Position numbers and translations under genes: made by a program. Source: Roseateles sp. (lineage in GTDB: Bacteria; Pseudomonadota; Gammaproteobacteria; Burkholderiales; Burkholderiaceae_C). From it: 64,000 nucleotides of DNA. The notes under the pieces are model-generated. The model was not told where the DNA came from, did not search any database, and worked only from the letters and a program-made list of their open reading frames with translations. Location: positions 1-64,000 of the forward strand of contig JAEUPJ010000083.1 of the NCBI GenBank assembly GCA_016790285.1. Direction: 5' to 3'. Positions within the stretch are counted from its first letter, which is position 1, and every line of letters starts with the position of its first letter. Positions 31,611 to 41,702 of this stretch are shown in pieces.

Positions 31611-32276
31611 TCACTTGCCCGCGGCGGCGGCCTTTTCCTTGCGGATGGCCTTCTCGTCGTTCTCGTCGTAGGGCTTGTTCTGGCACTCGGCCTTCCACTT
31701 GTCGTTGGCGTCGAAGTGCTTCTCGGTGCGCTCCTCGATGCCCTTGAACTGGGCGTCCAGGGCGTCGACCTTGTCGGAGAAGGCCTTGCGCTTGACGGCC
31801 TGCTCGGCGTCGGCGGCCTTGACGACGTCGATCATCGTGCCGAAGGCGGTGGTGCGGGCGGTGTAGGCCTCGTTGCGGGCCTTGAGCTCGTTCTTTTCGA
31901 GCTTGGGGGCCTCGGCGGTCAGCGCTTCGTGGGCCTTCAGGATGGCTTCCTTCTCGGCCTTCACCTCGGCGACCTGCTTGGCCAGTGCGGCCTCGCCGGC
32001 TTCGATGGTGGCCTTCTCGCCCTTGAGCTTGTCGGCATTGGCCTTGTAGGAACTCTGCTCAACCTTGATGGCTTCGGCTTCCTTGCTGTTGGCTTCCTGC
32101 TGGTCGATGCAGGCGCGCAGTTCGTCGCGCGACATCAGCTTGACCTTGGGCTTTTCCACCACCGGGTTGCTGACCTTGTTGTTCTTGGGGTCGACCTTGG
32201 CCTTGGTGTTGTTGGTGATCTGTGCCTGGGCGGAGACGGCGACCACCAGGGCCAGCGGGAGGAGGATGCGTTTCAT
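31611..32276 (-). CDS. Secreted coiled-coil protein of unknown function
   Basis: 221-residue protein with a clear signal peptide (MKRILLPLALVVAVSAQAQ). About 150 residues of Lys/Glu/Ala-rich helix follow, with heptad repeats, a single Cys pair (C in ELRACIDQQ and KAECQNKP) and a charged C-terminus. No catalytic motif is recognised. It stands alone with its own terminator, divergent from yaeQ. The Cys pair at opposite ends of the helical part could close a helical hairpin by a disulfide. Confidence 0.7.
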   Translation of the reverse strand: MKRILLPLALVVAVSAQAQITNNTKAKVDPKNNKVSNPVVEKPKVKLMSRDELRACIDQQEANSKEAEAIKVEQSSYKANADKLKGEKATIEAGEAALAKQVAEVKAEKEAILKAHEALTAEAPKLEKNELKARNEAYTARTTAFGTMIDVVKAADAEQAVKRKAFSDKVDALDAQFKGIEERTEKHFDANDKWKAECQNKPYDENDEKAIRKEKAAAAGK

Positions 32277-32381
32277 GTCGAGCGCGCAACGCTGGGTTGC
32301 GAAGGTTCAGGAACGGAAGGCGGAATCATGCCACGAGGCTTCCCCCGATAATGGCGGGCTGCCCTTAGTAACCATCGTTTC

Positions 32382-34302
<1,921 letters not shown>

Positions 34303-34307
34303 ACCAC

Positions 34308-34345
34308 TGGTCAGGCATCCAGTAGTGCTGTATAAACTTACAGCA
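34308..34345 (+). promoter_or_regulatory. LexA-controlled promoter of a small peptide gene
   Basis: A LexA box CTGT-N8-ACAG (34328-34343) matches the consensus exactly and is extended to symmetrical TG/CA ends (34326-34345). A promoter fits over it: TGGTCA at 34308-34313, a 17-base spacer and TATAAA at 34331-34336, so the -10 lies inside the operator. Bound LexA would block it. The only gene downstream on this strand is the 26-codon ORF at 34365. Confidence 0.85.
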
Positions 34346-34364
34346 CTTTCAGTGGAGCCTGACC

Positions 34365-34445
34365 ATGCATCACCAATACCGCCAGAACTACGTCCCGAGC
34401 CGCCCGCTGCCGCGCTGGCTGCAACTGTTGATCCGCTGGCTCTGA
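34365..34445 (+). CDS. Putative SOS-induced 26-residue cationic amphipathic peptide
   Basis: ORF of 26 codons with a strong ribosome site, GGAG at 34354-34357, seven bases before the ATG. The N-terminal half is polar (MHHQYRQNYVPSR). The C-terminal half is PLPRWLQLLIRWL, a short amphipathic helix with R17, Q20 and R24 on one face and Trp/Leu/Ile on the other, ending at the stop. This looks membrane-active. It is directly behind a perfect LexA box and has no partner gene. SOS-controlled small membrane peptides such as TisB and SidA are precedents, but no sequence similarity to them is seen. Expression is inferred. Confidence 0.65.
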   Translation: MHHQYRQNYVPSRPLPRWLQLLIRWL

Positions 34446-34468
34446 CCCGTGAGGCAGGTGTCTCGCGG

Positions 34469-35254
34469 TCAGGCGTCGTCGGCGATACGCAGGAAGCTGG
34501 CAAAGCGCGGTTTGCCCGCAGGTGTCAGGTCACGGTAGCGGTACGTCACGCGTGACCCCACCGGCGGAGGATGGCGGCGCTGGTCGTCCGTGAAGCCCGT
34601 GCCGAGCTTGAAGCGAATGCCCTCCGGCGTCTCCAACTCCAGCGCGCCCATCAGGCCGGCAAACCGCCCCCTGCCAGGTTCATGGGCCACGACCGTCGCC
34701 TCGGCGTCCAGCTGGGGCTTGAGCTTGAGCAGCCGGTCGCTGCGGCCGGTGGCGGGCGGCGCGTCCGCCCGGTGCAGCATCAGACCCTCACCCCCAGCCT
34801 GGACGACAGCCCGCAGCCGGGCCTGCAACGCTGCGGGGGAATCGATGCGATCCTGCGCCACCGCCACGACCAGCCCCCCGGCGAGCGCCTGGATGCGCTG
34901 CGCCCGTGCCTCGAACGAGCCGCCGGCCTCCGGCAGCTCGAACACGTGATACCGCACGCGACGCCACTCGGCGTCCTGCGGCTCGCTGCGCCGCACGATG
35001 GCCGAGAGCTCGTCGAAGGTGCGGCGCCCCATCCACAGCTCGCCATCCAGGGCTTGCCGCGGCAACCCGGCCAGGAACCACGCGGGTGCGGCCACCACAC
35101 GGCCGCTGCGAAACCTGAGCACCTGCCCGTCCCACAGGGCGCGCACGCCGTCGAGCTTCTCGCTCACAAGGTAGCCGCGCGGGTCGATGCCCGCTGGCGC
35201 ACTGCGGGCCAGCAAGGGCTCCAACGCCCGCGCGGGCCCGCCGCCCAGGCCCAA
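34469..35254 (-). CDS. ATP-dependent DNA ligase, LigE-like (start uncertain)
   Basis: Small ligase with motif I EKLDGVRALWD (the lysine is adenylated), motif III YHVFELPE, motif IV EGLMLH, motif V RLLKLKPQLDAEA and an OB fold to the end. The layout matches the Lig E group, exported enzymes linked to DNA uptake or external DNA. TTG at 35254 is the first permitted start after murB. The reading frame continues upstream as TRRLLLGLGGLLGLGGGPARA, a signal-peptide-like stretch, but the codon where a start is expected (35290) is GTC. The true start or a sequence change is unresolved. About 261 residues from the TTG. Confidence 0.8.
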   Translation of the reverse strand: MGLGGGPARALEPLLARSAPAGIDPRGYLVSEKLDGVRALWDGQVLRFRSGRVVAAPAWFLAGLPRQALDGELWMGRRTFDELSAIVRRSEPQDAEWRRVRYHVFELPEAGGSFEARAQRIQALAGGLVVAVAQDRIDSPAALQARLRAVVQAGGEGLMLHRADAPPATGRSDRLLKLKPQLDAEATVVAHEPGRGRFAGLMGALELETPEGIRFKLGTGFTDDQRRHPPPVGSRVTYRYRDLTPAGKPRFASFLRIADDA

Positions 35255-35292
35255 CAGGCCGCCCAGGCCGAGCAGCAGGCGGCGCGTGACGC

Positions 35293-36372
35293 CTACAGCA
35301 CCACGGGCTCCGGCTCCAGACGGATGCCAAAGCGCCCATAGACGCTTTCCTGGATCGCCCGCGCCAGGGTCACCACCTCCGCCCCCCGGGCATCGCCCTT
35401 GTTGACGAGCACCAGGGCCTGCTTCTCGTAGACCGCCGCCCCGCCCACCGTTTTCCCTTTCCAGCCGCATGCGTCGATCATCCAGCCGGCAGCCAATTTG
35501 ACGCTGCCATCCCCCATCGGGTAGTGAACGATCCCCGGGTCGCGGTCGATGATGTCGCGGCACTGCTCGGCGGTCACCACCGGGTTCTTGAAGAAGCTGC
35601 CCGCGTTGCCGATGACGGCTGGATCAGGGAGCTTGGCGCGCCGAACGGCCACGATCCAGTCGAAGATCTGTCGGGCATCGGGGCTGCGGATGCCCGTCTC
35701 GGCCATCTTGCGCTCGATCTCGAGGTAACCCAGCACCGGCTGCCAGGGCCGCGGCAGCCGAAAGCGCACCCTCGTGATGACGCTCTTGCCCGCCAGGCCG
35801 CCGAAATCGGAGTGCTTGAAGACGCTGTCCCGGTAACCGAAGCGGCAGACTTCGGCCGGCAGCAGCGCCGGCCGGCCGGTGATGAGGTCCATCACCTCCA
35901 TGGCCTCCAGCCTGTCCTTCACCTCGATGCCGTAGGCGCCGATGTTCTGCACCGGTGCCGCGCCCACCGTGCCCGGAATGAGGGCCATGTTCTCGAGGCC
36001 CGGGAAACCGTGGTCCAGCGTCCAACTGACCAGCTCATGCCACGGCACCCCGGCGCCCGCCTCCACGATCCAGGCGTCGTCGCGCGCTTCCAACAGCCGG
36101 ATCCCGGTAATTTCCACCTTGAGCACCACGGCGTCGACGTCGCGGGTCAGCACGAGGTTGCTGCCGCCGCCCAGCACGAACTTGGGCGCGCGGCCGAGAT
36201 CCGGGTGGTCCACCACCCGGCGCACATCGGCCGCCTCGCGGATGCGCACCAGGCGCCGGGCCACGGCCGGCAGGCCGAAGGTGTTGTAGGACTTCAGGTT
36301 CACGTCCGTCTCGACCTGCAGCCCGGGGGCTTCATTCGAGGGGGTTGGTGTCGTGACGGGAGGAATGGACAT
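35293..36372 (-). CDS. murB: UDP-N-acetylenolpyruvoylglucosamine reductase
   Basis: 359-residue FAD enzyme of cytoplasmic peptidoglycan precursor synthesis, reducing enolpyruvyl-UDP-GlcNAc to UDP-MurNAc. FAD-binding blocks include [12 protein letters not shown] and [22 protein letters not shown]; the catalytic serine region is [11 protein letters not shown]. It is the class I (E. coli) type. Start: ATG at 36372, [10 protein letters not shown]. It stands away from other mur genes and is followed directly by the ligase gene. Confidence 0.95.
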   Translation of the reverse strand: MSIPPVTTPTPSNEAPGLQVETDVNLKSYNTFGLPAVARRLVRIREAADVRRVVDHPDLGRAPKFVLGGGSNLVLTRDVDAVVLKVEITGIRLLEARDDAWIVEAGAGVPWHELVSWTLDHGFPGLENMALIPGTVGAAPVQNIGAYGIEVKDRLEAMEVMDLITGRPALLPAEVCRFGYRDSVFKHSDFGGLAGKSVITRVRFRLPRPWQPVLGYLEIERKMAETGIRSPDARQIFDWIVAVRRAKLPDPAVIGNAGSFFKNPVVTAEQCRDIIDRDPGIVHYPMGDGSVKLAAGWMIDACGWKGKTVGGAAVYEKQALVLVNKGDARGAEVVTLARAIQESVYGRFGIRLEPEPVVL

Positions 36373-36447
36373 GGGAAAATTTGTTGGACGTCTAGCGCCG
36401 TGCTTGAACGGCCAATTTTCGCAGACGCCCACCTAACGACATCACAC

Positions 36448-36936
36448 ATGCCCAGCTTCGACACCGTTCTCGAACCCGACCACGTCAAGATCCGCAATGG
36501 CGTGGACAACACCATCAAGGAAATCGGCACCCGCTTCGACTTCAAGGGAACCGGGGCCAAGGTCGAGCTCAAGGACAAGGAAATCCACGCCACGGGCGAC
36601 AGCGAGTTCCAGCTCGAGCAGATCGAGGCCGTGCTGTACGGCAAGCTGACCAAGCAGGACGTCGTCATCAGCTTCCTGGACAAGCAGGACAAGATCGAGA
36701 AGCTCGGCGGCGACAAGGTGCGCCAGGTCTACAAGATCAAGGAAGGCATCGCGGCCGACCTCGCCAAGAAGATCGTCAGCTCGCTCAAGGAGAGCAAGCT
36801 CAAGGTGCAGGCGAGCATCCAGGGCGACGCCGTGCGCGTGACGGGCAAGAACCGAGACGACCTCCAGACGGCGATCGCGCACCTGAAGAAGAGCTTCAGC
36901 GACACGCCGCTCACCTACAACAACTTCCGCGACTGA
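36448..36936 (+). CDS. yajQ: YajQ family nucleotide-binding protein
   Basis: 162-residue protein of two related ferredoxin-like domains. It begins [21 protein letters not shown], contains [13 protein letters not shown] and ends [10 protein letters not shown] as typical members do. Family members bind nucleic acid or cyclic-di-GMP (shown for Xanthomonas). It is divergent from murB; the protease gene follows four bases later. Confidence 0.95.
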   Translation: MPSFDTVLEPDHVKIRNGVDNTIKEIGTRFDFKGTGAKVELKDKEIHATGDSEFQLEQIEAVLYGKLTKQDVVISFLDKQDKIEKLGGDKVRQVYKIKEGIAADLAKKIVSSLKESKLKVQASIQGDAVRVTGKNRDDLQTAIAHLKKSFSDTPLTYNNFRD

Positions 36937-36940
36937 CCCC

Positions 36941-37588
36941 ATGCACCGCTTCCTGCCCGTGCCGCTGCTGCTGGCCTGCGGCCTGGCCCTCGGCCAGGGG
37001 CTGCCACCCGGCCAGGTGCAGCTCAACGGCATGCTGGGCGCACGCTCGGCCCTGCTGATCATCGACGGCGAGGCACGCACGGTCGAGGTCGGCGCGTCGG
37101 CCAAGGGCGTCAAGCTCGTGGCGATCGAGGACGGCCGCGCGGTGGTCGAGTTCGGCGGCCGTCGCCAGACCCTGACCTTGGGCGCCGCTCCCGGCCGCGT
37201 CGTGCCGCAAACTGCCGCGCCGCGCCAGATCGTCCTGCCCATGGGCCAGGGTGGGCACTACACCACCATCGGCATGATCAATGGGCAGGTCACGAGCTTC
37301 CTGGTGGACACCGGCGCCACCAGCGTGGCCATCAGCCAGATCGAGGCCGAAAAGCTCGGCCTGCGCTACATGTACGGCAAGCGCATCGTGACGATGACAG
37401 CCAACGGCGTGGTGCCGGCCTACCAGATCCAGCTCGGCACGATCCGGATCGGCGACGTGGAGGTGCGTGATGTCGAGGCCATCGTCATCCCCGGCACCAT
37501 CAGCCACGTGTTGCTGGGCAACAGCTTCCTGAACCGCTTCCAGATGCGTCGTGAGAACGACGTCATGACCTTGGAGCTGCGCTACTGA
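36941..37588 (+). CDS. Retropepsin-like aspartic protease (TIGR02281 type)
   Basis: 215-residue exported protein with signal peptide LLLACGLALGQG. A single clan AA aspartic protease domain carries the active triad VDTGATSV near residue 123, with ILLGNSFLN-like VLLGNSFLNRF near the end. Like retroviral proteases it would act as a dimer. Substrate is unknown; it lies between yajQ and prsT. Confidence 0.88.
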   Translation: MHRFLPVPLLLACGLALGQGLPPGQVQLNGMLGARSALLIIDGEARTVEVGASAKGVKLVAIEDGRAVVEFGGRRQTLTLGAAPGRVVPQTAAPRQIVLPMGQGGHYTTIGMINGQVTSFLVDTGATSVAISQIEAEKLGLRYMYGKRIVTMTANGVVPAYQIQLGTIRIGDVEVRDVEAIVIPGTISHVLLGNSFLNRFQMRRENDVMTLELRY

Positions 37589-37644
37589 ACTTCGCGCAGG
37601 CCGGCGCCTATCATCGCCGGCCACAGAAAGTTCGACGCCCAGCC

Positions 37645-40488
37645 ATGCCCCATTCCGCTCCTGCCGCCCACGGCCGCCTCGGCACACGCTTGCTCGCCAG
37701 CGTCGCCTGCGCCGCGATGCTCGCCTGCGCCGCGACCCCGGTCGTCGCCGAAGACAACAAGGCCAAGGCGGCCAAGTACTACGAGGATGCGTTGAGCCGC
37801 TACGAGCGCAACGACATCCCCGGCAGCATCATCCAGCTCAAGAACGCGCTGCAGGCCGACAAGACGATGCTGCCCGTGCAGCTGCTGCTGGCCCGCGCGC
37901 TGATGGCCGACGGCCAGGTGGCGGCAGCCGAAGTCGCCATCACCGAGGCGCTGCGGCTGGGCGTGGACCGGGCCGAGGTCGTGCAGACGCTGGGCAACGC
38001 GCTGCTGGCCCAGGGCAAGCATGAGCAACTGCTGGAGCAGGCCCGCATGGCGCCTGCGGGCCTGCCCAACAGCGTGAGGCTGCAGGTGCTGCTGCTGCGC
38101 GCCTCGGCGCAGGCCGACCTCGGCGACCCCACCACCGCGCTCAAGTCCGTCACCGAGGCGCGGGCCATCGACCCCAATGCGGTCGAAACCTGGCTGGCCG
38201 AGGTGTCCATCCGCCTGCGCGCTCGCCAGTTCGCCGAGGCCACGACGGCGGCTGACACCGCCATCAAGCTGGCGCCGCAGTCGGCTGAAGCCTATTACCA
38301 GCGCGGCAGCGTCAGCCACGCGCGCGGCCAGGTGGCCGAGGCGATGAAGGCCTACGACCAGGCCATCTCGCTGACCCCGACGCACTACGAGGCCCGCCTG
38401 GCGCGCGCCGGCCTGCACCTGGATGCCGGCCGCAATGCGGAGGCGCTCGCCGACATCACCGAGGCGCGCAAGTCCCAGCCCCGCGAGCCCCGGGCCGCCT
38501 ACCTGCAGGCCGTGCTGGCTGACCGCGCCGGCGACCGGCCCGCGGCCCGTGCCGCGCTGTCGCAGGTCACCGCCCTGCTCGACCCCGTGCCGCTGGACTT
38601 CATCAAGTACCGGCCGCAGATGCTGCTGCTCAACGGCCTGAGTCACTTCGCGCTGGACGAGGGCGAGAAGGCCCGCCCGCTGCTCGAAGCCTTCGCGCGC
38701 ACGCAGCCGGTGACGCCCGTCAGCAAGATCCTGGCGCAGCTCTACCTCAAGGCCAACGACCCGGACCGCGCCATCGCGGTGCTGGAGGCGTATCTGCGCG
38801 GTGTCCCGGGAGACGGCAAGGCGCTCACGCAGCTCGCCGCCGCGCAGATCGCCAAGGGCCGGCCGGCACGCGCCACGCAGCTGATGCAGAAAGCACTGCG
38901 CGCCCGCGACGTGCCCGAGCTGCGCACGGTGCTCGGCGTGAGTCTGCTGCAAAGTGGCGACAGCAATTCGGCGCGCGCCGAGCTTGAAGCCTCGTTCAAG
39001 AAAGACCCGAAGCAATTGCAGGCCGGCATGGGCCTGATTGCGATCTACCTGCGCGAACGCGACCCCGCGAAGGCGGCCAACGTCGCCAACCAGCTGCTGC
39101 GCAGCCAGCCCAACAACCCTGCGCTGCTCAACCTGGCCGGCGTGGCCAAGGCCGAGGCAGGCGACTTCGGCGGCGCGCGACGCGCCTTCGAGCATGCCCT
39201 GGCTCTGGACAAGACGATGATCGCCGCGCAGCTTGGCCTGGCGCGGGTGGACATCGCCACGGGCGCTCTGCACGCCGCGGAAGTGCGCCTGAAGGCCTTG
39301 CAGAAGGCCGACGAACGCAACCCGGAAGTGCTGTACGACCTGGCCGTGCTCACGGTGCGTAAAGGGCAGGTCGATGAAGGCCTGGCCCTGCTGCGCAAGG
39401 CGGCCGACGTGTCCCCCAAGAGCGACAGCCGAGCGCTGGAGGCCCTGATCGACTTCTACCTCAAGCACGGCCGGGCCGTGCAGGCCCTGGACGCCGCCAA
39501 GGTGCTGCTGGCCCAGTCGCCCGAAGACGTCCAGTACCTGACGATCTATGCCAAGGCACAGCTTGCCAGCGGCGACAGCAACGGTGCCCGCCTCACGCTC
39601 ACCAACGCGACCCGCCGGGCGGGTTACAGCGCGTTTGCCCTGACCAGCCTGGCACGGCTGCAGATGGCCGCCAATGACCTGGACGGCGCGGCCTACACGC
39701 TGGACAAGGTGCTGAGCGCCGAGCCGGAATTCCTGGCTGCGCAGGCGCTGCTGGCCAACATCGAGACGCGCAAGGGCGACTTCGCCCGCGCTGAGCCGCG
39801 CATCCGCCGCATCGTCAGCCAGTACCCCAAGCTGGGCGTCGGCTACGGCCTGCAGGGCGACCTGGCCAGCGCGCGCCGCCAGCCAGCCGCCGCGATCGAG
39901 GCCTACCGGCAAGCGCACAAGGTGGAGCCCAGCGTGGGCACGGCCCTGGCGCTGATCAACTCGCTGGGCGCCCAGGGCCAGCTGCAGGACGCCCGCAACG
40001 TGGCGGATGCCTGGCTCAAGACCAACCCCGCCGATGTCCAGATCCAGAAGTCGCTGGCCAACCTGCTGGCGCGCTCCGGCGACTTCGCCCGCGCCCGCAC
40101 GGCTTACGAGGCGGTCCTCAAGCTGGTGCCCGACGATGTGGAGACGCTCAACAACCTCGCCAACGTCCACCTGCGCCTGAAGGACACCCGCAGCGCCATC
40201 GCCACCGCAGAGCAGGCCGTGGCCAAGGCGCCGACCAACCCGCTGGTCATCGACACCCTGGGCTGGGCCCTGTTCGAGGCCGGCCAGACCGATGCCGCCC
40301 TGGCCAAGTTGCGCGACGCGCGCCTGCGCGCCCCCACGAACCCGGACATCCGCTACCACCTGGCCGCCGTGCTCGCCAAGCAGGGCAAGCGGACCGAAGC
40401 CCGGGACGAGCTGACGACGGCCCTGCGTGATTACCCGAACTTCGAATCACAAAGTGCGGCAAAAGCCCTGCTGGCCACACTCAACTGA
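37645..40488 (+). CDS. prsT: PEP-CTERM system TPR-repeat protein PrsT
   Basis: 947-residue exported protein: a signal sequence with LACAATP (possible lipidation cysteine), then about 20 tetratricopeptide repeats through the whole length. The opening KAAKYYEDALSRYERNDIPGSIIQLKNALQADK is characteristic of PrsT, encoded with exosortase and PEP-CTERM loci. It probably scaffolds surface-protein or exopolysaccharide assembly in the periplasm. The rest of the system (exosortase, PrsK, PrsR) is not in the window, but a PEP-CTERM substrate follows directly. Confidence 0.9.
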   Translation: MPHSAPAAHGRLGTRLLASVACAAMLACAATPVVAEDNKAKAAKYYEDALSRYERNDIPGSIIQLKNALQADKTMLPVQLLLARALMADGQVAAAEVAITEALRLGVDRAEVVQTLGNALLAQGKHEQLLEQARMAPAGLPNSVRLQVLLLRASAQADLGDPTTALKSVTEARAIDPNAVETWLAEVSIRLRARQFAEATTAADTAIKLAPQSAEAYYQRGSVSHARGQVAEAMKAYDQAISLTPTHYEARLARAGLHLDAGRNAEALADITEARKSQPREPRAAYLQAVLADRAGDRPAARAALSQVTALLDPVPLDFIKYRPQMLLLNGLSHFALDEGEKARPLLEAFARTQPVTPVSKILAQLYLKANDPDRAIAVLEAYLRGVPGDGKALTQLAAAQIAKGRPARATQLMQKALRARDVPELRTVLGVSLLQSGDSNSARAELEASFKKDPKQLQAGMGLIAIYLRERDPAKAANVANQLLRSQPNNPALLNLAGVAKAEAGDFGGARRAFEHALALDKTMIAAQLGLARVDIATGALHAAEVRLKALQKADERNPEVLYDLAVLTVRKGQVDEGLALLRKAADVSPKSDSRALEALIDFYLKHGRAVQALDAAKVLLAQSPEDVQYLTIYAKAQLASGDSNGARLTLTNATRRAGYSAFALTSLARLQMAANDLDGAAYTLDKVLSAEPEFLAAQALLANIETRKGDFARAEPRIRRIVSQYPKLGVGYGLQGDLASARRQPAAAIEAYRQAHKVEPSVGTALALINSLGAQGQLQDARNVADAWLKTNPADVQIQKSLANLLARSGDFARARTAYEAVLKLVPDDVETLNNLANVHLRLKDTRSAIATAEQAVAKAPTNPLVIDTLGWALFEAGQTDAALAKLRDARLRAPTNPDIRYHLAAVLAKQGKRTEARDELTTALRDYPNFESQSAAKALLATLN

Positions 40489-40590
40489 GGGGTCCAAACG
40501 CCCCCCCTAGGTGTCAGTTCTCCTTACAATTTTTCCAACAGGCGAAATGCCGCGCTGCCAAGCAATTGATCCCAAAAGGATTTTTCAACC

Positions 40591-40606
40591 TGGCATGCCA
40601 CGTGCT
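40591..40606 (+). promoter_or_regulatory. Sigma-54-type promoter of the PEP-CTERM gene
   Basis: TGGCATG-CCAC-GTGCT places GG and GC at the -24/-12 spacing of the RpoN consensus (TGGCACG-N4-TTGCW), with two mismatches. It is 52 bases before the GTG start. PEP-CTERM genes in many Proteobacteria are controlled by RpoN with PrsK/PrsR, which supports the call. Confidence 0.65.
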
Positions 40607-40657
40607 TTACCCCTGGCAACAATTTCGGCCCTGGCCAAAAACTAAAGAGGAGTTCCC

Positions 40658-41551
40658 GTGAACGCAATCAAGTCGCAAATGATCCAGGCACTGGTCCTGG
40701 TCTGTGGCCTCGGTGTGGGTGCGATGGCTCAAGCAGCCACCACGTGGCAGTTCTCCGGCAACGGCACGTACAACACCCAGGGCGAAGAAAACGCCAAGAC
40801 GAGCTACACGGGCGCCGACGCGACGCTGAACATCAGCGGTGCCTACGTCGCCAACGTGAATGGCGTGGCCGACTCGACCAAGAAGTTCAGCACGACGGCT
40901 CCCAACGCCAACCCGCTGTACTTCGGCGGCAACGGCCTGGGCATGTGCTCGGACCCGGCCAGCTCCACCAGCTGCCCGGCCTCCAACCCGCCCAACCACG
41001 CCATCGACAACTACGGCACGACTGAAGGCATCCTGCTGAACTTCACGAGCAAGGTCGCGCTGCAGCAGATCTACCTCGGCTTCACGAGCACCGACTCCGA
41101 CATCTCGGTCTTCCGCTACACCGGCGTCGGCGCCAACGGGGTGACCGCGACGACCAACCTGGCCAACGTGTCGGCCTCCGCAGGCGGCCTGACGAACGCC
41201 GGCTGGGAACTGGTGGGCAACTACGGTGACGTGGCTTACGACACCAACCCCGCCGCCCCGAACCAGAACATCAACGCCTCTGGCCTGACCTCGACCTGGT
41301 GGCTCATCACGGCCTACAACTCCGGCCTGGCTGGCACGACCAAGAAGTCCGGCAACGAGGTGTCGAACAACAACGACTTCTTCAAGATCTTCGCCGTCGC
41401 CGGCACCGCCTGCGCGACGCAGATCGTCAACGGCCAGTGCGGCAGCAGCGGCGGCAAGCTGCCTGAGCCGGCCACGCTGGCCCTGACCAGCGTCGCGCTG
41501 CTGGGCGTGGCTGGCCTGCGTCGCCGCCAAGCCGGCAAGACCCAGGCCTGA
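40658..41551 (+). CDS. PEP-CTERM surface protein (XDP1-like exosortase substrate)
   Basis: 297-residue secreted protein. A signal peptide (MIQALVLVCGLGVGAMAQA) precedes an Asn/Thr-rich beta domain with NHAIDNYG and STDSDISVFRYTG, blocks seen in exosortase-dependent protein XDP1. The C-terminus has the sorting signal PEPATLALTSVALLGVAGLRRR: PEP motif, membrane helix and basic end. An exosortase would cut at PEP. Start: GTG at 40658 behind AGAGGAG. It has its own sigma-54-type promoter and terminator. Confidence 0.92.
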   Translation: MNAIKSQMIQALVLVCGLGVGAMAQAATTWQFSGNGTYNTQGEENAKTSYTGADATLNISGAYVANVNGVADSTKKFSTTAPNANPLYFGGNGLGMCSDPASSTSCPASNPPNHAIDNYGTTEGILLNFTSKVALQQIYLGFTSTDSDISVFRYTGVGANGVTATTNLANVSASAGGLTNAGWELVGNYGDVAYDTNPAAPNQNINASGLTSTWWLITAYNSGLAGTTKKSGNEVSNNNDFFKIFAVAGTACATQIVNGQCGSSGGKLPEPATLALTSVALLGVAGLRRRQAGKTQA

Positions 41552-41573
41552 TTCTTCGGACCAGCCCCCCTCG

Positions 41574-41601
41574 AAAAGGCACTCTTCGGAGTGCCTTTTT
41601 G
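41574..41601 (+). terminator. Rho-independent terminator after the PEP-CTERM gene
   Basis: GGCACTC-TTCG-GAGTGCC followed by TTTTT: a seven-pair stem with a stable UUCG-type loop, 26 bases after the stop. Confidence 0.95.
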
Positions 41602-41702
41602 CTTTTGGGCGCTGTGTCGTGCGGTTGTCTCTGGCCGGACAGCCAGGATGCGAACGACCGTGCTAAAACGCGTCGCATTCCCTCACGACAACGAAGCGAG
41701 AC

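Noticed and set aside
34365-34445. Peptide ORF as a chance ORF in a terminator region
   Set aside because: Considered because of its size, but the perfect LexA box, promoter spacing and ribosome site all line up with this ATG, so it was retained as a feature with moderate confidence.
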